Assembly (NCBI GenBank): GCA_016630955.3
Contig: CM049992.1
Span: forward strand, 186,001-250,000
DNA: 64,000 nt
Reading direction: 5' to 3'
Source of the DNA: Didymella arachidicola
Lineage: Eukaryota; Ascomycota; Dothideomycetes; Pleosporales; Didymellaceae
In this document: positions 11,394 to 21,243 of the stretch, piece after piece
Numbering within the stretch: the stretch's first letter is position 1
Layout of the letters: each line of letters opens with the position of its first letter
Translations under genes and position numbers: made by a program
Notes under the pieces: generated by a model
The model's input: only the letters and a program-made list of their open reading frames with translations
Databases searched by the model: none
What the model was told of the DNA's origin: nothing

Positions 11394-12767
11394 AAACTTA
11401 TGCCTGCAACCACAGTAAGCCCAGCGCCACACTATCGGCGGTCCCTGACGGAAGAATTACACACAGTACCTAGTAAGAGCGTCATGTGTCGCGACATCGG
11501 ACTCCCGCAGAGCAGCCGTTGTGGCTCTGCAGTAGCGGCAGCCCTGTCGCTGCGCACCAATGGTCATCCCACGACTCTGGGTTCCGGCCTCGGATACGAA
11601 TCCGTCCAGTACCGCGGGGTGCTGTAATGAAGGATCTTGATACCAGGCAAGCATATCTTGAAACGTGATTCGCAGGCTTATCTGGTTTAAGCATTACCGG
11701 TAGCGATGCGCGGACCGAGCATGTACCCGGCGGACCGATTGACAACGACCACGGTCATGCTTGAGTCGCTGTATGGGCTCCGTGTACATAGAATTCATAT
11801 ATGTAAAGGACCTCGTATACCGTAGATTCTCGTTTGAGGGGATTTAGCCAGGGCCTGGAAGGCAGGAAGGTAGCACTTTGATAGCTAAGGGGTCTGCTCT
11901 AATCCTTCCGAGGTCCTGCAACTGTTCACCGTGTCATGGATCCCTGCTAGCTGGATTTCAATTGAGCGTGGTCAGACCCTGACAGCAACGTGTGACAGGT
12001 ATTAAGTGGCGGTGCTTTATTACCCAGGGGTAGATACTCGTGACATAAACGTGCGAAACAATACTGCCCAAATTATCGTATGATCAGAATCAAAGCGCGC
12101 AGCCCAAACCAAATGGGTGAATTCCACCTCGTGCAGAAACTACCGAGTAGACTTGTGCAAATATCTACTCGGCGCGTACGCTTACGAAAGATTATTAGAT
12201 CAAGTTCAGCCGGGGCAAAGTTTGCCTTCCTCAAACCAACAACAGACTGATTGTCCTATCTCGGACTTGAATGACGCGTGGATGCACAGTAGCCATTTTT
12301 GGATTCGCACAACACTGCTTTTTACCCTTGTTAGCAGGTGTGTAACCCCTATAGGAAAGCCGCCCACGAGCCAGGATGTATCGAGTATAGACTCTGCCTA
12401 GTCAAGTCTCTATACAGATTGTGTTCTGCCTTATTAGATATCGCGCTGGCTTAGCCAGAGCTTTCTACCCAATTACAATCTCTACTTAGCGGTGATTTAT
12501 CGTCTAACAGGTCAGACTGTCCTAATTCTAAAATCCCATTTTACATCCCAACCAAATGTCGGTTTGAGGCTCTGACGGGAATGGGAATGGGAAGCTAAGG
12601 GGATGCGTGCCTCTCAGCTCTATAGCCGGTTTCAAAACATGAGGCAAGGCAGTGCAGTGGAAGGCACCAACAACTGCTCCAGAGGCGTCTGCAAATCATG
12701 AAAGATACAAGCTGGGTTGGCACACAAGTCGCGATTGGTCGTTTATAGCCATATGTTCTCAACCTCT
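11394..12767. other. Intergenic, no gene seen
   Basis: About 1.4 kb without a supported gene. Open frames at 11400-11627 (+) and 12117-12401 (+) lack recognisable motifs and splice continuations. Confidence 0.4.
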
Positions 12768-14224
12768 TCACTCGTCGTCCGCCCAGCTCGCGCCCTTCGC
12801 CATGGGCTCTAGACCGAATGATTCCGCCTTCTTCGCAGCATGGCGGACAGATGCCTCGTCGGTCTTGACCTTGGGTTCTGGCGCGAGTTCCTTCTTGAGC
12901 TCCGGCTCGGTTTTTCTGATGTCTTCGTTTTTGTTTTCCCCCTTGCCCTTGATAGAGAACTCCTTGATCTTCGGCCCATCCACAGATGTGTTTGTGATCT
13001 TCGGCGGCCCAGACGGTAGCTCAGGAAAGTCTGTGGATGTGGGTGGTCGCTGCACGGTCTGTTTGCCACCTCGCGCGTCGTGGTGTCGCGCGTCATTGCG
13101 GGGAGAGTTGTGGAAATCGCCCCTACCGCCGCCTCTACTGCGCCCGCCGCGCCCTCTGCCCCGGCCACGATAGGTGCCAGAGTCGCCGCCGTCGTCGAAC
13201 AACTCTCTCTGCTCGGGCGCCGCCCGTGGCGCTGCAATACCACCATAAGCACCCCTCGCGGCGCCGCGTCTCCGCTCCTCACCTGTCCCGTCAAAGCCGT
13301 CCTCTTTCTCGAGATCCCACTCGCGCCCACCCTGGGCATTAAGCTTCCGCTGCCTGTTGCGCTCGCGCTCGCCCATCATCTGCTGGCGGTCCTTGCGCTC
13401 GGCCTTCTGCTTCTCAGCGGCGACCTTCTTGCGCTCAACCTCTTGCTGCTTCAGCACTGTCTCGCGGGCCTCAGCGGCCTTGGCGTCAGCCTCTGCACGC
13501 GCATGGGCGCTGGCCAGGGCTTCGTTCTTGCTGCGCATACTTGCGAGCTTTGCACTGAGCTCGGCTTCGGTAAGGCGTGTGCGCTTGCTGCCGCCGGTGA
13601 GGGTGCGGTCGCCACGCACCGAGGCGGTCGTGGGCGCTGAAGGGCCGGTGGGCGCATCAGACGGTGGCTCGTTGGCGTCTGGTGCCGGCTCGGGCGTGGA
13701 TGCGGCCGGGGATTCTTGCGCTGCGCCCTCTTCGAGTCGAATGTCGCCTGCTGGGCCGCCGCGTGCTCGTCCTCCTCTCCCGCGGCCACGCCCTTCACCA
13801 CGTCCCCGACCCCGGCCCCGTCCTCCACGATCGGCATTCCGTGGTTCCCGCGGCGCTTTGGGGGCAGAGTGTGCTTGCGGCGCGGCTGGGGGGGCAGCCG
13901 GGGGCGCAGGCTCCTCTGGTGCAGGGACAAAAACAGGGGCTTCGGCGCCTCGAATGCTGCTCTGCTCTACAACGGGCTGCGAGATGGGCGTGATGTCATC
14001 GTCAAAGAAGAGGTCGTCGGTGCCTGCCGTCTGCGCGAATGGATCCAACGAGGCGTCGTACGCGTCGTATGACACATGTACGGCCTGCGTCGTATAAGTG
14101 TGTGCACGTGGCCTTGATGATTCATGTTGACGCTCACTGGTGGTTCTGGTGCAGGCTTCGATGTCGCTGCTGTAGGCTTCGGCGCTTCGTCTTCAGGCTT
14201 GGGCGCCCATCTGGACTTATGCAT
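12768..14224 (-). CDS. RGG-repeat, charged coiled-coil protein, probable RNA-binding (2 exons)
   Basis: The start MHKSRWAPKPEDEAPKP lies in a 29-codon first exon (14224-14138). A 53-nt intron (14137-14085) leads in frame into AVHVSYDAYDASLDPFAQ; total 467 residues. Order of parts: acidic DDLFFDDDITPI, a Pro/Ala stretch, a first Arg-Gly cluster (GRGRGRGRGEGRGRGRGG), a Lys/Glu/Arg coiled-coil region (about residues 200-280), a second RGG cluster, then TDFPELPSGPPK and an acidic end ASWADDE. Such composition is typical of ribosome- or mRNA-associated proteins of the Stm1/SERBP1 kind, but I do not recognise a specific family. The GC-rich opposite strand also has long open frames, which are shadows. 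Confidence 0.75.
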
Positions 14225-14866
14225 GATCTATGCTGGTGACAATTGATGCGATGGAAACAAATATAAAAAATATGACAACACGTATTAGGACCTAAGCGTG
14301 ATAGTTTTGAAGCGTTGTGTGGGAGAGGTGTGGTCCTGCATCATCTATCAACACCTTGCCAGCTCCCATTGATCACTACCGAGGGCGGTGAAGCCAGCTC
14401 CCCGCAGTGGATCTGATTCGTAGCGTCCCCACTAGCTTCCTTCAACCTCACAGCGTGACGACGTGACAATTGATAGCTCGACACCACACGAGCTCGTAGT
14501 TGGACGACGTGAACTATGTTTACATCTTAGACCCAGGGCTCGAGCCATCAACTCGTGGCCGGCATCTGCTGAACACAAAAAGTATCCCGTCGCGGTGACA
14601 GCTCAGCAGCGTCAGTCTGCATGCAAGATGCGGAGAAAGCAGCATGCCGACTGGACGCCCACCATGTTCCTCTCCAGGACACGCCCACCATGTGAGCTTG
14701 GATACGGGTGCACAATGTGCATGAATGAACCGACTGCTGATAACCCCGCAACTCGGCAACTCGGGCTCGAGTCAGCAGTTCGGTATTGCCATCTCTCTCG
14801 TCCTTGCCCGCATTGTATTCACAGACATCCCTTTTTCCGAGTCGAGAAGGAGACACAGTCGAAAAG
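14225..14866. other. Divergent promoter region
   Basis: This 640-bp stretch separates the minus-strand RGG gene from the plus-strand dehydrogenase and must serve both promoters. An open frame at 14463-14870 overlaps the dehydrogenase start and has no recognisable domain. Confidence 0.45.
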
Positions 14867-16129
14867 ATGACAACAATGAGAGTAGCACAGTATTTCGGTC
14901 CCAACGATATCCGCGTTGTCGACACGCCGCCTCCGGTCCCACGAGACCACGAAGCATTGATTGCAGTATCCTATGCTGGAATCTGTGGCTCAGATCTCCA
15001 CGAATACCTGCATGGTCGCTTTACCCCTTTTACTAGGAGCTTTCTTCAGAGAGCTGCAGTGAATCCATCTGACACCAGCAGGCCCGTTCTCCTGCCCACC
15101 AGCGTCACGCCCACATCCACTGACGAACAACTCCATCCCCGTAACCCTCGGCCATGAATTCGTCGGCCGTATCATTAGCGCTCCAGCGTTTTTCCCCGAG
15201 CTGCGAGAAGGCACGCCCGTCGTCGTCGACCCGCGCCTCTACTGCAGAAAGTGTAGGAAATGCGAAGACGGATTCACGCACGGCTGCGATTCACTGGGTT
15301 TCAAGGGACTGTCTGGTGGCGGCGGCGGCTTCGCTGAACAGGTCTGCGTGGATGCGACGATGGTGTATGCATTACCTGAAGATGTGGTCTTGGAGAAAGC
15401 AGCACTGATTGAGCCGCTGGCGGTGGGCTGGCATGCGATCAAGACCACCGGCGTCGAGGACTGGGGAGACAAGAGCGTGCTGGTCGTCGGTGGTGGCCCG
15501 GTCGGAGTCGCGGTCATGGTTGTGTTGAGGGCGTTTGGATGCAAACGCATCATCGTATCCGAACCCACCAAAGTCAGAGCCAGCCAGAATCAATCGGTGG
15601 CGGATGTGGTGCTCAATCCACTTGAGGAGAACGTCGGAGAAGGATGTCGGGAGCTGACTGTGAGAGAGGGCGTGGATGTTGTCTTCGACTGTGCAGGCAA
15701 TCAGAAGGGGTTTGAAGCGGGTATGGACGCGTTGAAGTATCGCGGTGTCTATATGAACGTTGCCGTGTGGTTTGGTACGCCTGTACGCGCTCACAACGCA
15801 AATGTTCTCATCGAAACACTAACCCAACGTAGATGCAAATACCTTTCTTCTCGTTCTTGCTGAAAGAAGTCACGATCAAGTGCTGTTTGGCATACACAGA
15901 CGATGAGTTCAAGGACGTTGTAGATGCCTTTGTTGCAAGTGAGTAGGACCCTTAAATAGCCTTGCCGGCGCTGACAGCTTTTGAAGATAGGTTCCAGAAT
16001 ATGGAGACTATGGTCACGAGCAAGATCTACATCGACGACATCGTATCCAAAGGCTTCGACGAGCTTGTCAAGAACAGGGATCAGCATGTCAAGATCCTGG
16101 TGAGCCTGCTTTCCAGTGCGAGCGAATAG
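14867..16129 (+). CDS. Zinc-dependent medium-chain dehydrogenase, (R,R)-butanediol/polyol type (4 exons)
   Basis: Exons 14867-15014, 15082-15782, 15833-15938 and 15978-16129 join to 368 residues. Seen: catalytic zinc site CGSDLHE and GHEFVG, structural-zinc cysteines YCRKCRKCEDGFTHGC, and a Rossmann NAD(P) motif VVGGGPVGVAV. Near the C-terminus is METMVTSKIYIDDIVSKGF, typical of butanediol and sorbitol dehydrogenases. It would oxidise a diol or sugar alcohol to a ketone in the cytosol. The first intron has the unusual donor GTCGCT, and the third is only 39 nt (GTGAGT...CTGACAG); both are needed to keep the frame. Whether the substrate is butanediol, xylitol or another polyol cannot be decided here. 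Confidence 0.87.
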
Positions 16130-16877
16130 GTATACTGGCCTTTGTGTGCCTACCGTTGCAAGATGCGGGAAGAGTGATCGACTTGCCTCGGCAGCGAGTA
16201 AAGAACTCCAACATTGACTGGCCGCAACAACCAAGTTGTGGGGAGGTATTCTTGTCATCTCGCCAGTACAGTATACGCCGATATTAAAAATGCAGATAGT
16301 CCCCGACTCTACCGAGGCACAGCAAGCTTGGCAGAGTAGCGATGGACTATCCTCAGTACGGTGCGTCTCGTACCTCAAATGTCGTTGTTCTGATTCGAGA
16401 GATGTTTCTCGATCGTCCCGCAGCCTGTGGGGGCCCTCACCGCCAGGTTCTGACTTACTTGAAACAGACATGGGTCAAGCAACACTTTCTTTTTGACTGC
16501 CAAGATGGCCGATGTTTCCTTTATTTCTACTGTCGGCTGTTTCAAAGTGCATTCTTGATCACGAAGTTGCAGACGACGAATCATCTACCATGCAGCATGC
16601 CACGAGCCGAGGCTGGATGAAATAGGTGATGCATTCTGGTTGATAGTACCAGAGTCGCAGGGCAACCACTGGGCTCAAGACTACACTGAGTATGGCTCAA
16701 CTATTGAAGACAGATATATAACCAGCAAAAGTTCTCGAAAAGACTGTTTCCTTACAAATGCATCTCTGCGTACTCCACTCTCTGAGAGCAGATATCATTT
16801 CGAGTATTTGATCCAAGCCTTTTCCCTTCGTCCTTGAACGGTACTCAGTATTACCAAGGGACATTGTTCTAGCCGAC
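16130..16877. other. Intergenic: promoter of the peroxygenase gene
   Basis: No gene supported. Open frames on both strands (for example minus 15791-16471) are partly shadows of the dehydrogenase. A TATA-like ATATATAACC lies near 16713. Confidence 0.4.
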
Positions 16878-17834
16878 ATGCGGTTCAATTCCATCTTCGC
16901 CCTGTGCGCAGTTGCATCCTCAACTCTGGCTTTTCCAACGTACGCCGATCTCAAAACCCGACAAGCCTGGGAGGCCAAACCGTGGATAGCCCCAGGAGTA
17001 AACGACGGTAAGCAGTTGCAGCGGCAGCATTGCATAAAACCTTGCACGGTTCTCATATTGACCGAATGCTGCACAGCACGCGGACCATGCCCTGGCCTCA
17101 ACACGCTCGCAAACCACGGGTACCTGCCCACCAGCGGACGAGACATCACACGCGATATGCTGGCAAAAGCCATGATGGACGGCTTCAAGATCGCCAACAG
17201 CGACGCCACCATCCTGTTCTCGCAGGCTGTACGCACCAACCCAGCTCCCTTCGCGCGGACCTTCGACCTCGATACCCTGGGCCGCGAAGGCGTGCTCGAG
17301 CACGACTTTAGCCTGAGGTACGTTCCCTCCTTCATCTCCCTGTGCTGAGTCTATTCCTGGGCTAATGTATACTCATGTGTGCAGCCGCTCTGATCGCTTC
17401 TTCGCCAACCCGCTCCCCTTCAACGCCACCGTCTGGAACGAAACCCGCTCGTACTTTACCACAGACGAAATCAGCATCCAGCAAGTCGCCGACGCGCGCA
17501 TGGCCCGCCTCGCAACGTCAAAGCGCACTAACCCGCAGCACAAGGCTTCTGCGCTAGCCGACGGCTTCAGTTGGGGCGAGTGCGCGTCGTTTTTCGAGAT
17601 CATGGCGGATGGCACGACGGGCACTGTGCGGAGGGATTTCATTGATTATTGGCTTCGTGAGTTCATCTTCCTCTGTGATGGAGTGTTGTGTGTGGAGACC
17701 GGGGTTGGCTAATGGGAGTAGGGAATGAGCGCTTGCCCACTGAGATAGGATGGACGCGAAGGCCGACGGTTATGCAGAGTAGTGAGCGCACGAAGTTTAC
17801 GAGGATGTTGAGGCAGGCTGCGGGCGAGTTGTGA
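16878..17834 (+). CDS. Secreted short heme-thiolate peroxygenase (chloroperoxidase family, 4 exons)
   Basis: Exons 16878-17007, 17077-17317, 17385-17656 and 17722-17834 encode 251 residues, the usual length for short unspecific peroxygenases. Residues 1-18 are a signal peptide (FNSIFALCAVASSTLA). The heme-ligand motif PCPGLN (Cys48) lies in RGPCPGLNTLANHGYLP. The acid-base motif EHD is at about residues 118-120 and a downstream Glu is in SWGECASFFEIM, fitting the PCP-EHD-E pattern of short family members. Such enzymes use H2O2 to oxygenate or halogenate organic compounds outside the cell. The protein ends soon after QSSERTKFTRMLRQAAGEL. Confidence 0.92.
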
Positions 17835-18907
17835 GTTGGGTCTGCTGCCGGACAAAGCGGCCTTTGCGATGTATTCGTGTAATGAACAGCGGTGACTTTA
17901 AGGGGCTGAGTATTGTGGTCGATGGTTTTGGAGGGTTTGCTGCTCGTTATGTATCAATGTGATTGAAAATTGAATGGTACAGATTGCGAGCTTGGAAGCA
18001 TCGGATGCAAGGCTGTATAGTCCGCTCAGATATGTTGTAACGTTGGATTACGAATATGTACTTGTAGTCGTCCCCAATTTCGTCTGAATCATCGTTCACT
18101 TGCTGATAAACGTCAACCCGTGCATCACCGACCTCAGAGAGCATCTTTATGCTTGGTGCAGGCGAGATGCGTAATGGTCGTGTGATGGCTTACAGGGACT
18201 GGAGGAAGATGCGGAAATTGGAATGGTTCTACTCAGCGGCTAAGGATAATCATCCGTATCTCGATGATGGGTAGTATCTGAGTAGTAACTGTAAATTGAC
18301 TGCGAGAATCCCCTTCCGGGATGACATGTTGATTTTATATGCTTTTGGATGCTTTCGGAAGATGTGATACCCCTCCAATCGATTGCAGCTTTGGACATTC
18401 TTTCATATTATTTTCATTGCGCGTTTTTGCTGATCTTTTCGTTCACAAAGTGGCAAGCAGGAGGCAGTGCTCTAGCATCGCTGGCAGGAGCAATAGTTGG
18501 AAGAAAGAAAAAAACCCAGTCGTAAATCTGCTGGAAATTCGTATATTGATCCGCGGTGCACTTCTTCTACTCGTTAATCTCACGCCAGACTCAGATAGCG
18601 GTGCACAAGTTTTGTGGCAGTGACCGAGAGAGACCAGCGATGAAGATTTGCGTATGGGGTCTGCGTGTCGTGGGCATGGTTGTGTTTATCGGGGAAAAGA
18701 GGTGAGCAGGGAACTTTTGATGAACAGTGTTCCTCTGTTTTGATGGAAAGACATAAGACTTCGGATGAAGTTGCTTTCACCAACCACCCTTGGGCCACTC
18801 AAATACCCAGCATTTTCTAGAGTGTGTGTTGCTCGAACATCGCCATCCATAGCCTAACGACGAGTCAGCTTCTACTAAACCGAGCCCCTACTTCTTTCAG
18901 CAACACT
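17835..18907. other. Intergenic, no gene seen
   Basis: About 1.07 kb. Frames at 17947-18144 (-), 18339-18623 (+) and 18580-18798 (-) have no recognisable motif. Confidence 0.4.
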
Positions 18908-19585
18908 ATGGACAATCTGATCTTTGGCTTGAAGTCATCGCAGATCGACATAGATGCTGACGTGAACCGTCTTGCCCGCTGCCTGTCAGAGACTCATATC
19001 CCACCTCCTATGGAGGCGAATGATCAAGAATTAAGAAAATACCACCGTAGCGCATCCCACGGTGAAGGTAAGAAGGCCTGGATACATTTCCCACCCGAGA
19101 CAACCCTCGACGAGCAACTCCTCATTCTCGGCGGCAGCGAAGCACTCCTACAACGCATGTCCGAGCTCAAGATCAACTTCGCCAGCACACAGAGCGTGCA
19201 AGATGCTATGTCAGCGCATCTTGACCGTCTCCATATCTCTCCGACGAGAGCTGTCTCATTCACGCAGAATGCAGCTATGTATATCGCCGGGTACACTTCC
19301 CTCATCAAACATGACTGGAGCGCCAACCCTGTGTCTCACGCAGAGCTCCCTAAAATGCCGCAGGTATTAGAGGAGCTGAGCAGATATATGGCCGATGAGG
19401 TGTACAAGCGGTATCGACTTGGCTTTTCGCCGACACTATCGCCGTTGAAGCACCCATACCACCCATTCTGGTTACCAGAACACGAGGGAAACTACGCGAT
19501 TGAGGCATTGGCGAGGAAAGAGGAGCAAGAGGCGATAGACAGACAAATCATGAACGAGACAAGTCGTGAACGAGACAGATCATGA
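18908..19585 (+). CDS. Hypothetical protein, 225 residues
   Basis: A single open frame starts at the ATG at 18908 (MDNLIFGLKSSQIDIDADVN). It is mostly alpha-helical by composition, hydrophilic, with no signal peptide or membrane segment. Visible segments include WIHFPPETTLDEQLLILGG, a histidine/proline-rich part (LKHPYHPFWLPEHEG), and a charged C-terminal end (RKEEQEAIDRQIMNETSRER) partly encoded by a 16-bp tandem repeat. I do not recognise a family. Consistent codon use over its whole length makes it likely real. The frame also stays open 28 codons upstream of this ATG but without another ATG. Confidence 0.65.
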   Translation: MDNLIFGLKSSQIDIDADVNRLARCLSETHIPPPMEANDQELRKYHRSASHGEGKKAWIHFPPETTLDEQLLILGGSEALLQRMSELKINFASTQSVQDAMSAHLDRLHISPTRAVSFTQNAAMYIAGYTSLIKHDWSANPVSHAELPKMPQVLEELSRYMADEVYKRYRLGFSPTLSPLKHPYHPFWLPEHEGNYAIEALARKEEQEAIDRQIMNETSRERDRS

Positions 19586-19604
19586 ACGGGACAGATCATG
19601 AACG
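19541..19604 (+). repeat. Four 16-bp tandem repeats across a stop codon
   Basis: Four near-identical units of RGACARRTCRTGAACG follow one another at 19541, 19557, 19573 and 19589. The stop codon of the gene at 18908 (TGA, 19583-19585) falls inside the third unit. Sixteen is not a multiple of three, so each unit is read in a new frame. Confidence 0.85.
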
Positions 19605-20052
19605 ATGAGAAAGAAAACGCGCAGACTTGCAGGTGGTGGGAAAAGTGAGCTGGTGTTGGGTGAGGATGGGCTTTCACATCCTCTCGAGAATTGAACGATA
19701 TGTGCCTCTCTGACATGATCTAACCTTATCACGCTTCATTCAGGCTATGTGTGAGTACGGGTCAAGTCTCTGCTGGCAATCGGACTGAGAGACTGGAGGT
19801 GTTTGAGACCTAGTCAGGGTAGTCCAGGCCATCGTCTACCACTACAAGCAATGCGTTGGACAAACAAGCTCGAGGAAAAGACCGATTATGATTACTTCCT
19901 TACTTTCGACAAAGGAATGATGTGGGTATCGAACTCCGTGCCATCGTTCATCGACAAACTCATGACATCGTGAAGCATATACTAGAGCGTGCAGCCGTGC
20001 ATCAAACGATTGCAGACGGTGCCATTCACCCGGACCATCAGCGAGAGCCCAC
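19605..20052. other. Intergenic between convergent genes
   Basis: About 450 bp holding the 3' ends of the genes at 18908 (+) and 20053 (-). No gene seen. Confidence 0.45.
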
Positions 20053-20322
20053 TCAGTTAGAGTACTTCGGGTTGACCTTCTTGCCGGTGACCTTCTCGTA
20101 CACGCCGCGCAATCCATCAGTCTGTATGATCGTCAGAAACACGTCAAACCCAGAGTATGCATTGCGCAGGACACCACGTACGATTTTCTCGGTCATCGCG
20201 CGGTTACCAGCGATTTTCTGACCCTGCGCGCCGCCGAACTTCTTCGCAACCCCAGCGAACGCCTTGTCGAGTGGGTCAGCAGGATTACCTGCAGCACCTG
20301 CGTTGTTGTTTGGGTTGTTCAT
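20053..20322 (-). CDS. Small conserved fungal protein, 69 residues (2 exons)
   Basis: The start MNNPNNNAGAAGNPADPLDK is at 20322. A 60-nt intron (20181-20122) has GTACGT donor, TTCTGAC branch site and ACAG acceptor. Removing it joins AMTEKI to TDGLRGVYEKVTGKKVNPKY, giving a continuous helix-forming core (KKFGGAQGQKIAGNRAMTEKITDGLRG is the pattern region, split by the junction). This resembles small fungal proteins with NEKITD...FEK.TGKKV cores, of unknown role. Because the intron is a multiple of three and lacks a stop, the unspliced frame is also open (89 residues). The splice model is preferred for its perfect signals and better core. Confidence 0.7.
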   Translation of the reverse strand: MNNPNNNAGAAGNPADPLDKAFAGVAKKFGGAQGQKIAGNRAMTEKIVRGVLRNAYSGFDVFLTIIQTDGLRGVYEKVTGKKVNPKYSN

Positions 20323-21243
20323 CTTGCTGGAAGTGTGGTGTGTAGGAATGAATGATGTCTGAGAGGACGATGGAGTGAGCTGAGATGATGCGATGCGGGG
20401 TGTATTGATAAGGTTCTTTGTATGGTCATGCGCTTGCGCTGAAAGCGGCTGAACAAGCTTTAGATCGCTGAAGGGCCGATGCTTTGGCGTCGAGGTTGAG
20501 AGAGCTTGGCTGCGTTGGGTTTGGATGTGGCTGTGTATGATGTCAGTGTGTGGCACAGTGTGAATAACGGAAGCTCTGTTCGATTGGTCAATTCCGGTAG
20601 GCATGCGGCTAAACCTTGTGGTGTGGCTGTGCTGTTTGTTTCTATCGTATGTTGTCCGATGAAGTACGGTATGCAAAATGTAGATGGTAGTCAACAAAAC
20701 AATAACAAGACCCGCGTAAGATGTATGCGAAGGTTTTCGAGAATTGGCAGTTTTCTGGAAGAGCATGGCAGTGGCGGAATCCAACTCGCATACAAAATTG
20801 CTACTGTGCGTGCTCTACTTGTCTTCATGTTTCGCCCCCAAAGTCGCTGCTACAGCCCGCAATCAGAAAGTCAGGGACGTTGCAAAAGCAGATGCAATAT
20901 AGCTTTTCGGTATCATACGATTACATACATATCCTGACAAGACATGATCCTCATCCATGTTGGCCGAGCCCTAAACAACGGGCAGACCATCTATCGTTCC
21001 AGTGGAAAAGGCCGATCAGAAAGCGCCATGCACACTGCCAACCGGAGCCCACCATGAAGAACGAATGAAGAAAGCACACCCAGCGCCCGCTAAGGCGAGG
21101 TGTGAAGAGCTCGCCGTCAGAAACAAAACGTTGCTACTACGATTGAACAGACTTACGGGTCCAGTCCCGCTCTGTCAAACGTGTCAGCACATCCGAAGTA
21201 GGGGTATCAGAGTTGGGGGATGGGGTGGGACGTGGTCATGGGT
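20323..21243. other. Intergenic, no gene seen
   Basis: About 920 bp between two minus-strand genes: the promoter of the small gene and the 3' region of the phosphoesterase-like gene. The open frames upstream of 20322 (-) and at 20506-20937 (+) have no recognisable content. Confidence 0.4.

Noticed and set aside
13357..14097. 246-codon plus-strand frame opposite the RGG gene
   Set aside because: It is the complement of a GC-rich RGG/Ala/Pro coding region; the sequence is low-complexity Arg/Ser/Ala/Pro and has no domain.
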